Below the pieces are notes generated by a model. It was not told the DNA's origin. It worked only from the letters and a program-made list of their open reading frames with translations, and did no database searches. This document shows positions 1 through 9,325 of a DNA stretch of 64,000 nt, in pieces (positions within the stretch are counted from its first letter, which is position 1; each line of letters opens with the position of its first letter). Made by a program: the position numbers and the translations under genes. Source of the DNA: Mesorhizobium plurifarium (GTDB lineage: Bacteria > Pseudomonadota > Alphaproteobacteria > Rhizobiales > Rhizobiaceae); assembly GCA_000824785.1 (NCBI GenBank), contig CCNB01000007.1, positions 498,616 through 562,615 on the forward strand, read 5' to 3'.

Positions 1-75
1 GGTGGCGCGGCGATCATCCAGGTCAGCGGCGCGAAAAAGGCCGATCTGAAGCTGGCGGTGCTGACGCCGGAGTGA
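1..75 (+). CDS. 3' end of an unidentified coding sequence, cut by the window edge
   Basis: Frame 1 is open from the first base and ends at a TGA at 73-75, giving 24 C-terminal residues that finish in KLAVLTPE. The codons look like those of the genes beside it. The fragment is too short to assign to a family, and the coding call rests only on the open frame plus a convergent gene that starts its stop codon 27 bases later. Confidence 0.5.
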   Translation, partial: GGAAIIQVSGAKKADLKLAVLTPE

Positions 76-101
76 CCCGGCGCCAGCCAGCGGTAGGCGG
101 T

Positions 102-878
102 CTACCTCACCGGCGCCAGCAAGGCGAAATGCGCGCCCTGCGGGTCCTGGCACTGGATGATCCACTGGCCGCTCGGCACGTCCATCGGACCCATGATGAC
201 CTTGCCGCCATTGTCGGTGACGCGCTTGGCGGCGGCGTCGATGGCGTCGACGTTGAAATAGAACTGCCAGACGGGAACCGGGATCTGCGGCGGCTTGTTC
301 ATGATGCCGCCGCCGGATTCGGGACCGGCGCCAAAGGTTTTGTAGATACCCATCTCGCCCATGTCGAACTCGCCGGCACTCTCCCAGCCGAATTGGCTGG
401 AATAGAAATCGAAGGCGGCTTTCCAGTCGGTCGTGTAGAGCTCATGCCAGCCGACATGGCCAAGCGTGGTCGCCGGCACCGGCGGCTGTTCAGGCTGATT
501 GGGCTGCAGGAACATGAAGGCTGCCCCTTGCGGGTCGGCGACGACGGCGAAGCGGCCGACGCCCGGAATGTCGTCGGGCGCGCGATGGACCGCACCGCCG
601 GCGTTGTTGAGCGCTTGCGTCGAGGCGTCGGCATCCTTGGTGTAGATGTAGCCCATCCAGGCCGGCGGCATGCCCATCTTCGCGGGTTCTTCCGGCATGG
701 TCATCAGCCCGCCGACGCCCCGCACGACGGAATTCACGACGATATAGCGGGGCATGCCGGGCGCCTTGTCGAAGGGCTCGGCTTTCCAGCCGACAACGGC
801 GGTGTAGAAGGCCTCGGCGGCGTCGAGGTCGGTGGTCATCAGTTCGTACCAGAAGAAAGGTTGCGGGGATTTCGGCAT
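102..878 (-). CDS. VOC family protein with two tandem glyoxalase-like domains
   Basis: The product has 258 residues and two vicinal-oxygen-chelate domains in tandem, at about 5-120 and 138-258. Each opens with a matching signature (FFWYELMTTDLDAAEAFY, and GHVGWHELYTTDWKAAFDFY). Single-domain VOC proteins must dimerise to form the metal site; here a duplication supplies both halves in one chain. The frame is open 60 codons further upstream, but the ATG at 878 has a GGAG ribosome site just before it and begins directly at the domain. The substrate cannot be told from sequence; glyoxalase, dioxygenase and resistance proteins all share this fold. It is probably cytosolic, since no signal peptide is visible. 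Confidence 0.85.
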   Translation of the reverse strand: MPKSPQPFFWYELMTTDLDAAEAFYTAVVGWKAEPFDKAPGMPRYIVVNSVVRGVGGLMTMPEEPAKMGMPPAWMGYIYTKDADASTQALNNAGGAVHRAPDDIPGVGRFAVVADPQGAAFMFLQPNQPEQPPVPATTLGHVGWHELYTTDWKAAFDFYSSQFGWESAGEFDMGEMGIYKTFGAGPESGGGIMNKPPQIPVPVWQFYFNVDAIDAAAKRVTDNGGKVIMGPMDVPSGQWIIQCQDPQGAHFALLAPVR

Positions 879-1056
879 GGTCGGTCTCCTCACCGGTTCA
901 GGCAGCGATCGCGGTTCGATCCATTCTAGGACGATCCTGGCGACAGAAATCCGACATGGGCCGAAAATCCTGGACGGCAAGGCGCTGCGCTCCCTGATCT
1001 TGCATAGCCGGTGCTTTTCGACTTTGCTGCCGTCAAAGAGGGGGTCGGGTTCTTCC

Positions 1057-1791
1057 ATGCGTCAGATGTCGCTCACGCCCGAGCTTGTCGCTCTTTGCCA
1101 TCGCGAGGAGATCGATCCCGGTCCGAGCGGGGACTGGACGCAGCTCAGCGACGACGATTTCCGCGCGCTCGGCGCACGTCTCGCCGGCGAAGCCGACGCC
1201 GGACCGCTTTGGGTGTTCGCCTATGGCTCGCTTATCTGGAAGCCGGCCTTCGAGTCGGTCGAGCAGCAACGCGCCTCGGCGCAGGGCTGGCATCGCTCCT
1301 TCTGCCTGGATCTCGTGCGCTGGAGGGGTAGCGCCGCGCAGCCCGGACTGATGATGGCGCTCGAACGCGGCGGACGCTGCGACGGCGTGATCTACCGCCT
1401 GCCGGACGGTGACAAGGCCGCCCAGATCGAAAGGCTGTTGCGGCGCGAGATCGACGATCACGAGGCCGTTGCCTCCGTTAGGTGGGTTCCGGTGCGTACG
1501 GCGCAAGGCCGGCTGCGGGCGCTGGGCTTCTGGGTTGGCGTGACCGGCAGAGGGACGTCTCTCGGGCAGCCGCTGGAGAAGGTCGCTTGGGTGCTGGCAC
1601 GCGCCTGCGGCCATGTCGGCTCCGGCGCCGAATATCTCTACAACACCGTCAGCCATCTCGAGACCTTCGGCATCCATGACCGCAACCTGTGGCGGCTGCA
1701 GGAACTGGTGGCGCACGAGATCCGGTCGATACATCCCGCGAGGTTTGAAAATGCGGAGCCATCCGATGAGGCGGTAATGGCTATAACATGA
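1057..1791 (+). CDS. Gamma-glutamylcyclotransferase, ChaC family
   Basis: The 244-residue protein carries the family's substrate-binding loop VFAYGSLIW at about residues 53-61. An RRE at about 119-121 supplies the expected catalytic glutamate, and the C-terminal segment AEYLYNTVSHLETFGI is typical of ChaC. Known ChaC enzymes cleave glutathione in the cytosol to 5-oxoproline and Cys-Gly. The frame is open from 832, overlapping the divergent VOC gene, so I use the ATG at 1057; an ATG at 1066 is also possible. The gene is followed by an AT-rich spacer and then preT. A role in glutathione turnover is inferred from family membership. Confidence 0.88.
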   Translation: MRQMSLTPELVALCHREEIDPGPSGDWTQLSDDDFRALGARLAGEADAGPLWVFAYGSLIWKPAFESVEQQRASAQGWHRSFCLDLVRWRGSAAQPGLMMALERGGRCDGVIYRLPDGDKAAQIERLLRREIDDHEAVASVRWVPVRTAQGRLRALGFWVGVTGRGTSLGQPLEKVAWVLARACGHVGSGAEYLYNTVSHLETFGIHDRNLWRLQELVAHEIRSIHPARFENAEPSDEAVMAIT

Positions 1792-1905
1792 CTATAATTA
1801 TCATATTTTTATCCAGTCAATACAGTGACTTGGCCGAAAATTGACCAATTGATAAAAAAATAAAACGTGCTAGCCTTCCCCAAAACGACAACAAGGGGAA
1901 CTGGA

Positions 1906-3270
1906 ATGGCGACTGGTCATTTCATCGAGGGCATTGCCGGCGGCCGGCTGTCTTCCGATCAATATGCCGATAATTTTTCCGACCTGCATCCCCCGCTCGA
2001 CCACCATGAGGCGCTGGTCGAATCCGATCGCTGCTATTTCTGCTACGACGCGCCGTGCATGAACGCATGCCCGACCTCGATCGACATCCCGCTGTTCATC
2101 CGCCAGATCGCGACCGGCAATCCGCTGGGCTCGGCCAAGACGATCTTCGACCAGAACATCCTTGGCGGCATGTGCGCCCGCGTCTGCCCGACCGAGACGC
2201 TGTGCGAAGAGGTCTGCGTGCGCGAGGTGGCCGAAGGCAAGCCGGTGCAGATCGGCCGGCTGCAGCGCTACGCCACCGATGTCGCCATGAGCGAGGGCAA
2301 GCAGTTCTACAAGCGCGCCGAGCCGACCGGGAAAAGCATTGCCGTGGTCGGCGCCGGACCGGCCGGGCTGGCGGCGGCGCATCGCCTTGCCCGCCACGGC
2401 CATGAGGTGACGATCCTCGAGGCGCGGCCCAAGGCCGGCGGCCTTAACGAATATGGCATCGCCGCCTATAAGAGCGTCGACGATTTCGCCCAGGCGGAGG
2501 TCGACTATGTCACCGCGATCGGCGGCATCGACATCCAGAACGGCAAGGCGCTCGGCCGCGATTTCCAGCTGGCGGACCTGATGCGGAATTACGATGCGGT
2601 GTTTCTCGGGCTCGGGCTGGGAGGCGTCAATGCGCTGCGCGCCGAGGGCGAGGACGCAGACGGTGTCGCCAATGCGGTGGAGTTCATCTCGGAACTGCGC
2701 CAGGCAAGCGATCTCTCCAGCCTGCCGGTCGGCCGGCGCGTCGTCGTCATCGGCGGCGGCATGACGGCGATCGACGCCGCGGTGCAATCGAAATTGCTCG
2801 GCGCGGAAGAAGTGACGATCTGCTACCGCCGCGGCCAGGAGCATATGAACGCTTCCGGCTTCGAGCAGGATCTGGCCGCCGCCAACGGCGTCACCATCCG
2901 CCACTGGCTGCAGCCCAAGCGCGTCATTGCCGAGAACGGCAAGGTCTCCGGGATCGAGCTCGAATACACCGCGATGAGCGGCGATAAGCTTGTCGGCACC
3001 GGCGAAAGGCTCACGCTCGTCGCCGACCAGGTGTTCAAGGCGATCGGCCAGAGTTTTGTGCCGGCGCATCTCAACGGCAGCAGCGAGCAGATTGAGCTGG
3101 AGGGCGGCCGCATCAAGGTCGATGCGGAAGGGCGCACCTCGCTGGCCAAGGTCTGGGCCGGCGGCGACTGCATCTTCGGCGGCGACGATTTGACCGTCTC
3201 GGCGGTGGCGCAGGGCCGAGACGCGGCCGAGAGCATCCACCGGGCACTGACCTCTAACGGGAGGGCATGA
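1906..3270 (+). CDS. preT: NAD-dependent dihydropyrimidine dehydrogenase, subunit PreT
   Basis: PreT is the flavin/iron-sulfur electron-input subunit of bacterial dihydropyrimidine dehydrogenase, which reduces uracil and thymine. The N-terminal third has two cysteine clusters for 4Fe-4S centres (around CYFCYDAPCMNACP and GGMCARVCPTETLC). A dinucleotide fold for FAD (VVGAGPAGLAAA) follows at about residue 145, then a second one for NAD(P) (VVVIGGGMTAID) at about 285. The frame extends upstream to a GTG at 1867, but the ATG at 1906 has AGGGGAA before it and starts where homologues usually do. The 114 bp upstream are AT-rich and probably hold the promoter. Glutamate synthase small subunit shares this architecture, but the preA partner settles the call. 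Confidence 0.93.
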   Translation: MATGHFIEGIAGGRLSSDQYADNFSDLHPPLDHHEALVESDRCYFCYDAPCMNACPTSIDIPLFIRQIATGNPLGSAKTIFDQNILGGMCARVCPTETLCEEVCVREVAEGKPVQIGRLQRYATDVAMSEGKQFYKRAEPTGKSIAVVGAGPAGLAAAHRLARHGHEVTILEARPKAGGLNEYGIAAYKSVDDFAQAEVDYVTAIGGIDIQNGKALGRDFQLADLMRNYDAVFLGLGLGGVNALRAEGEDADGVANAVEFISELRQASDLSSLPVGRRVVVIGGGMTAIDAAVQSKLLGAEEVTICYRRGQEHMNASGFEQDLAAANGVTIRHWLQPKRVIAENGKVSGIELEYTAMSGDKLVGTGERLTLVADQVFKAIGQSFVPAHLNGSSEQIELEGGRIKVDAEGRTSLAKVWAGGDCIFGGDDLTVSAVAQGRDAAESIHRALTSNGRA

Positions 3271-3272
3271 GC

Positions 3273-4586
3273 ATGGCAGACATCCGCAACAATTTCATCG
3301 GCATCAAGTCGCCCAATCCGTTCTGGCTGGCTTCCGCGCCACCGACGGACAAGGCCTATAATGTCGAGCGCGCCTTCAAGGCGGGCTGGGGCGGCGTCGT
3401 GTGGAAGACGCTCGGCGAACAAGGCCCGCCGGTCGTCAATGTCAACGGTCCGCGCTACGGCGCGATCTGGGGCGCCGACCGCCGGCTACTTGGCTTGAAC
3501 AACATCGAGCTGATCACCGATCGCGACCTGCAGACCAATCTGCGCGAGATGAAGCAGGTCAAGATGAATTGGCCGGACCGGGCGCTGGTCGCCTCGATCA
3601 TGGTGCCTTGCGTCGAGGAAAGCTGGAAGGCGATCCTGCCGCTGGTCGAGGAGACCGGCGCCGACGGCATCGAGCTCAATTTCGGCTGCCCGCACGGCAT
3701 GAGCGAGCGCGGCATGGGCTCGGCGGTCGGCCAGGTGCCGGAATATATCGAGATGGTGGTGCGCTGGTGCAAGCAGTACACGCGCATGCCGGTCATCACC
3801 AAGCTGACGCCCAACATCACTGACATCCGCAAGCCCGCGAGAGCAGCGCATGCCGGGGGCACCGACGCGGTGTCGCTGATCAACACAATCAACTCGATCA
3901 CCGGCGTCGATCTCGACAATTTCGCGCCCCAGCCGACCATCGACGGCAAGGGCTCGCATGGCGGCTATTGCGGCCCGGCGGTGAAGCCGATCGCGATGAA
4001 CATGGTGGCCGAGATCGCGCGCGATCCCGAAACCCGCGGCCTGCCGATCTCGGGCATCGGCGGCATCACCACCTGGCGCGACGCGGCCGAGTTCATGGCG
4101 CTCGGCGCCGGCAACGTGCAGGTCTGCACGGCGGCGATGACCTACGGCTTCAAGATCGTGCAGGAGATGATCGCCGGCCTGGAGAACTGGCTGGACGAGA
4201 AGGGCCACGCCTCGCTCTCCGACATCATCGGCCGCGCCACGCCCAACGTCACCGACTGGCAGTATCTCAACCTCAACTATGTCGCCAAGGCGCATATCGA
4301 CCAGGACGCCTGCATCAAATGCGGCCGCTGCCACATCGCCTGCGAAGACACCTCGCACCAGGCGATCACCAGCATGGTCAATGGGGCCAGGTATTTCGAG
4401 GTGATCGAGGCCGAATGCGTCGGCTGCAACCTCTGCGTCAATGTCTGCCCGGTCGAAGGCTGCATCACCATGGAGCCGCTGGCTGCCGGCGTCGTGGACC
4501 AGCGCACCGGCAAGCCGGTGTCGCCGATCTACGCCAACTGGACGACGCATCCGAACAATCCGATGGCCAAGGTGGCTGCGGAATAA
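3273..4586 (+). CDS. preA: NAD-dependent dihydropyrimidine dehydrogenase, catalytic subunit PreA
   Basis: PreA is the FMN-containing subunit that converts uracil or thymine to the 5,6-dihydro form. The first 300 residues form a dihydroorotate-dehydrogenase-like barrel with the active-site region GIELNFGCPHGM. The C-terminal hundred residues are a ferredoxin-like module with two 4Fe-4S motifs (CIKCGRCHIAC and CVGCNLCVNVCP). An ATG at 3267 would overlap the preT stop, but GGGAGGG at 3259-3265 lies only one base from it. It sits seven bases from the ATG at 3273, so I choose 3273. The next pathway enzymes, dihydropyrimidinase and beta-ureidopropionase, are not in this window. Confidence 0.94.
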   Translation: MADIRNNFIGIKSPNPFWLASAPPTDKAYNVERAFKAGWGGVVWKTLGEQGPPVVNVNGPRYGAIWGADRRLLGLNNIELITDRDLQTNLREMKQVKMNWPDRALVASIMVPCVEESWKAILPLVEETGADGIELNFGCPHGMSERGMGSAVGQVPEYIEMVVRWCKQYTRMPVITKLTPNITDIRKPARAAHAGGTDAVSLINTINSITGVDLDNFAPQPTIDGKGSHGGYCGPAVKPIAMNMVAEIARDPETRGLPISGIGGITTWRDAAEFMALGAGNVQVCTAAMTYGFKIVQEMIAGLENWLDEKGHASLSDIIGRATPNVTDWQYLNLNYVAKAHIDQDACIKCGRCHIACEDTSHQAITSMVNGARYFEVIEAECVGCNLCVNVCPVEGCITMEPLAAGVVDQRTGKPVSPIYANWTTHPNNPMAKVAAE

Positions 4587-4594
4587 GCTCGGGT

Positions 4595-4806
4595 TCCTCG
4601 CCCCACGACAGTGGGGAGAGGTGGCCCGGCGAAGCCGGGACGGAGAGGGGTCTTCGCGGCGGCCGGCAATTTACCGCTTCGGGATAAGTGTCTTTGTGAC
4701 CAGCCTCGCACCCCTCCCCTGCATCGACTCTGGCTTCGCGGAGGGCGTCCCCCTCTCCGTCCCGGCTGCGCCGGGACACCTCTCCCCCGCTTCGCGGGGG
4801 CGAGGA
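4595..4806. repeat. Composite palindromic intergenic repeat (family A, copy 1)
   Basis: The left arm at 4595-4650 reads CCTCGCCCCACGACAGTGGG and continues as GAGAGGTGG, a CGGC-GAAG-CCGG hairpin and GGAGAGGGG. The right arm at about 4748-4806 carries the related segment in opposite orientation, with hairpins around GTCCCGGCTGCGCCGGGAC and CCCCGCTTCGCGGGG. A second copy of the same composite lies at 58967-59132. It fills the gap between the converging genes preA and cimA and contains no convincing ORF. It could also act as a bidirectional terminator. Confidence 0.75.
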
Positions 4807-4814
4807 AAGAGGCC

Positions 4815-6431
4815 CTACTCCGCCGCCACCAGTCCCGCCATCTCGCGGTTCTTCATCAGCTTGTAGATGATCGAATCCATCAGCGCCTGGAAGGAGGCGT
4901 CGATGATGTTTTCCGAGACGCCGACCGTCCACCAGCGTGCGCCGGTGGAATCATGCGATTCGACCAGCACGCGGGTGATAGCCTCGGTGCCGCCGTTGAG
5001 GATACGCACCTTGAAGTCGGCGAGCTCGAGGTCGACGATCTCGCTCTGGTACTTGCCGAGGTCCTTGCGCAGCGCGATGTCGAGCGCGTTGACCGGGCCA
5101 TGACCCTCGGCCACCGACATCTTCTCCTCGCCGTCGACCAGCACTTTCACGATCGCTTCCGAGACCGTCTTCAACTGGCCGTTGGCGTCGAAGCGACGCT
5201 CGACCATGCAACGGAAGGAGGTAACGGTGAAGAATTCAGGCAGCCCATGCAGCATCTTGCGCGCCAAGAGCTCGAACGAGGCGTCGGCGCCTTCGTAGGC
5301 ATAGCCTTCGGCCTCGCGTTCCTTGACCACCGCGATCAGGGAGTCGAGCCGATGATCGTCCCTGGGCACCTCAATGCCGCGCCGCTTCAGCTCGGCGAGG
5401 AAATTCGCCTTGCCGCCCTGGTCGGAGACCATGACGCGGCGGCGGTTGCCGACGGCTTCCGGGGGCACATGTTCGTAGGTCGCCGGCTCCTTGGCTAGAG
5501 CCGAGGCATGGATGCCGGCCTTGGTCGCGAAGGCGGAGGACCCGACATAGGGCGCCTGCGCTTCCGGCGCGCGGTTGAGCAATTCGTCGAAGGCCCGCGA
5601 AAGCCTGGATATTCCTGTCAGATCTTCGGCCGAAATGCCGGTTTCGAAGGTGTCGGCGAAGGCCGGCTTCAGCGCGAGCGTCGGAATGATGGTGATCAGG
5701 TTGGCGTTGCCGCAGCGCTCGCCGATGCCGTTCAGCGTGCCCTGGATCTGGCGCACGCCGGCCTCGACGGCGGCAAGGGAATTCGCCACCGCCTGGCCGG
5801 TGTCGTCATGGGCGTGGATGCCGAGATGGTCGCCGGGAATGCCGCCGGCGATCACCTTTTCGACGATGGCGCGCACTTCCGAAGGCTGTGTGCCGCCATT
5901 GGTGTCGCACAGCACCACCCAGCGCGCGCCGGCATCGTAAGCGGTTTTGGCGCAGGCCAGCGCGTAATCGGGATTGGCCTTGAAACCGTCGAAGAAATGC
6001 TCGCAGTCGACCATCGCTTCCTTGCCGGCGGCGACGGCCGTCTCGACCGAGCTCTTGATCGAGTCCAGGTTCTCCTCGTTGGTGCAGCCGAGCGCGACGC
6101 GGACATGATAGTCCCAGCTCTTGGCGACGAAGCAGATGGCGTCGGACTTCGACTGCACGAGCGCCGCCAGCCCCGGGTCGTTGGAGGCCGACACCCCTGC
6201 CCGCTTGGTCATGCCGAAGGCGACGAATTTCGCGCTCTCGGTCCGCTTCTTCTGGAAGAAGGCGGTGTCGGTCGGGTTGGCGCCCGGATAGCCGCCCTCG
6301 ACATAGTCGATGCCGAACTCATCGAGCAGCTTGGCGATCGCTATCTTGTCCTCGACCGAAAAGTCGATGCCCGGCGTCTGCTGGCCGTCGCGGAGGGTCG
6401 TGTCGAAGAGGTAGAGACGTTGCTTTGTCAT
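4815..6431 (-). CDS. cimA: Citramalate synthase, CimA type
   Basis: The 538-residue protein belongs to the DRE-TIM metallolyase family: LFDTTLRDGQQTPG near residues 8-21 holds the catalytic Arg-Asp pair, and the metal-binding HxH is in LGIHAHDDTG. After the barrel comes a LeuA-dimer regulatory domain over about the last 130 residues. CimA condenses pyruvate and acetyl-CoA to (R)-citramalate, a threonine-independent route to isoleucine. The combination EGGYPGANP and SWDYHVRVALG matches CimA rather than 2-isopropylmalate synthase, as far as I can judge by eye. No leuCD neighbours are seen. The last codons lie 9 bp from the family A repeat. Confidence 0.87.
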   Translation of the reverse strand: MTKQRLYLFDTTLRDGQQTPGIDFSVEDKIAIAKLLDEFGIDYVEGGYPGANPTDTAFFQKKRTESAKFVAFGMTKRAGVSASNDPGLAALVQSKSDAICFVAKSWDYHVRVALGCTNEENLDSIKSSVETAVAAGKEAMVDCEHFFDGFKANPDYALACAKTAYDAGARWVVLCDTNGGTQPSEVRAIVEKVIAGGIPGDHLGIHAHDDTGQAVANSLAAVEAGVRQIQGTLNGIGERCGNANLITIIPTLALKPAFADTFETGISAEDLTGISRLSRAFDELLNRAPEAQAPYVGSSAFATKAGIHASALAKEPATYEHVPPEAVGNRRRVMVSDQGGKANFLAELKRRGIEVPRDDHRLDSLIAVVKEREAEGYAYEGADASFELLARKMLHGLPEFFTVTSFRCMVERRFDANGQLKTVSEAIVKVLVDGEEKMSVAEGHGPVNALDIALRKDLGKYQSEIVDLELADFKVRILNGGTEAITRVLVESHDSTGARWWTVGVSENIIDASFQALMDSIIYKLMKNREMAGLVAAE

Positions 6432-6484
6432 GGCAGTAGCTCGAAGTGCCGCGCTCCCTCACCATGGAGCGCGAACGTGCATCA

Positions 6485-7919
<1,435 letters not shown>

Positions 7920-7923
<4 letters not shown>

Positions 7924-8411
7924 GGTTTTTCCTCCGGCGGCCATTGGTCGGTGTCGTGATCGGGATGCTGATAAGAGACGAGCTCGGCGAGATACGGCGC
8001 CGACGAGACATCGCCCATCGTCTCCTCCGACGGCAGTTTCGGGATGCCGTCGACATAGGGAAGCTTCGCCTCGACACCCCATTGAATGGTGGGCGCGATG
8101 CCGGCCGGGTCGTCGAAGGCGGCGATCGCCAGCGCTACGCCGTCCGGAGCCTCGAAAGTCAGCGGCGTGCCGCATTCGGCGCAGAAGCCGCGCCAGGCAG
8201 CATTGGACGAGCGGAAACGTTTCGGCTCGCCGCGCGTCCAGTCGAGCGTGGCGCCGCGCACCGAGACCAGCGGCAGATAGAAATTGCCGCTCGCCTTCTG
8301 GCACATGCGGCAATGGCAGACCGAGGCGTCGCCCAGCGCCCCTTCGACGCGGAAGCGCACGGCGCCGCACTGGCAGCCGCCGGTGTAGATCGGCCTGTTG
8401 TCGAGACTCAT
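7920..8411 (-). CDS. GFA family (CENP-V/GFA zinc fold) protein, copy 1 of a tandem pair
   Basis: The 163-residue protein has the same cysteine pattern as its downstream paralogue: GGCQCGAVRF, CHCRMCQKASGNF and FCAECGTPLTF. Both copies end in a similar tail with QHPDHDTDQWPPE or its relative [13 protein letters not shown]. The paralogues are side by side with a 4-bp overlap, which points to a tandem duplication followed by divergence. The physiological substrate is unknown. It belongs to the minus-strand run with DUF559, VOC and prolyl aminopeptidase genes. Confidence 0.87.
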
Positions 8412-8432
8412 GACACGCTCCCAGTCGTGAGC

Positions 8433-8819
8433 TCACTGCGGGTCATGGCAGACCGCCTCGACATTGTTGCCGTCGGGATCGAAGACGAAGGCCCCGTAAT
8501 AGTTGGGGTGATAATGCGGACGCAGGCCCGGCGCGCCATTGTCCTTGCCGCCGGCGGCAAGAGCCGCGGCATGGAAGGCATCGACCTCGGCGCGGCTGCG
8601 CGCGGTGAAGGCGATATGCTGGTGGTCCTTCGGCTTCTCCTTGCCTGCGCTCACCCAGAACACCGGCCGGTCGCGGCCATAGCCGCCGACCTTGGCGCCA
8701 CCAGTATATTCCTGCGGCACCATGTAGAGCAGCGACGCCCCCAGCGGCGCCATCGCCTTGTCGTAGAATGCCTTCGACGCATCAAAATCGGAGACGGTGA
8801 TGCCGAGATGGTCGATCAT
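8433..8819 (-). CDS. VOC family protein (glyoxalase/bleomycin-resistance-like)
   Basis: This is a single-domain VOC protein of 128 residues. It begins MIDHLGITVSDFDASKAFYD, with the first metal-ligand histidine at residue 4, and ends with the segment YYGAFVFDPDGNNVEAVCH, which supplies the usual glutamate ligand. It should dimerise to build its metal site. The function within the superfamily cannot be assigned. The ATG overlaps the stop of the DUF559 gene by 4 bp, and 21 bp separate its own stop from the first GFA gene, so the run is probably one transcript. Confidence 0.85.
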   Translation of the reverse strand: MIDHLGITVSDFDASKAFYDKAMAPLGASLLYMVPQEYTGGAKVGGYGRDRPVFWVSAGKEKPKDHQHIAFTARSRAEVDAFHAAALAAGGKDNGAPGLRPHYHPNYYGAFVFDPDGNNVEAVCHDPQ

Positions 8820-9214
8820 GGGACGAGCTCCTCTCTTGGCGGCGCGGGCGCAGCGGCCAGCCCGGCCGCGATAACGATGTGCTGGCAGACATTGTCGATA
8901 TCGCGGATCACGTCGTCGTTCCAGAAGCGCAGGATGGTCCAGCCGCTGGCAGCCAGATAGGCAGTTCTTTCCTCGTCCCGCCGAGAGTGTTCCGCATCAC
9001 CATGCTGGCTGCCATCAACCTCGATTATGAGGCGATAGGCCGAACAGGCGAAATCGACGATGTAAGGTCCGATGGGCACTTGCCTCCTGAAGCTCATTCC
9101 CATGAGCCTGTGGGCACGCAATTCGTTCCAAAGTTTCAACTCGGCATCGGTCATCGCGCGCCGCATCGATTTGGCGTTCATGCGCTGACGAGATGGAACG
9201 CGGTCGTGCCCCAT
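8816..9214 (-). CDS. DUF559 domain protein, Vsr/restriction-endonuclease-like fold
   Basis: The 132-residue protein has the DUF559 hallmarks: MTDAELKLWNELRAHRLMG, then FRRQVPIGPYIVDFACSAY, then LIIEVDGSQH. The D...E-x-D pattern (VDF and EVDG) resembles the PD-(D/E)xK nuclease core of very-short-patch repair enzymes. Activity has not been established for most members, so nuclease is an inference. It is the first gene of the overlapping run that continues to the prolyl aminopeptidase. The stretch upstream carries a family B repeat. Confidence 0.85.
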   Translation of the reverse strand: MGHDRVPSRQRMNAKSMRRAMTDAELKLWNELRAHRLMGMSFRRQVPIGPYIVDFACSAYRLIIEVDGSQHGDAEHSRRDEERTAYLAASGWTILRFWNDDVIRDIDNVCQHIVIAAGLAAAPAPPREELVP

Positions 9215-9254
9215 GCTCAGGCCACCTCACGCAGGAGATTAGCGAAACCGCCGG

Positions 9255-9320
9255 CGAGAGCTAATCTCCCCCCTTGCGGGGGAGATTGGCTGTCACCATG
9301 GCCTTCGCCAATCGCCCAAG
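9255..9320. repeat. Short palindromic intergenic repeat (family B, copy 1)
   Basis: The core CTCCCCCCTTGCGGGGGAG folds into a GC-rich hairpin and is followed by ATTGGCTGTCAC and CCTTCGCCAATC. The reverse complement of this stretch recurs at 63953-64000 with only a few differences. It lies between the DUF559 gene and the end of cysS and may serve as a terminator for cysS, although no clear T-run follows. Confidence 0.6.
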
Positions 9321-9325
9321 CCGCA

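Noticed and set aside
1870..3240. 456-codon minus-strand frame opposite preT
   Set aside because: Shadow of preT, which has clear Fe-S and flavin motifs on the plus strand.
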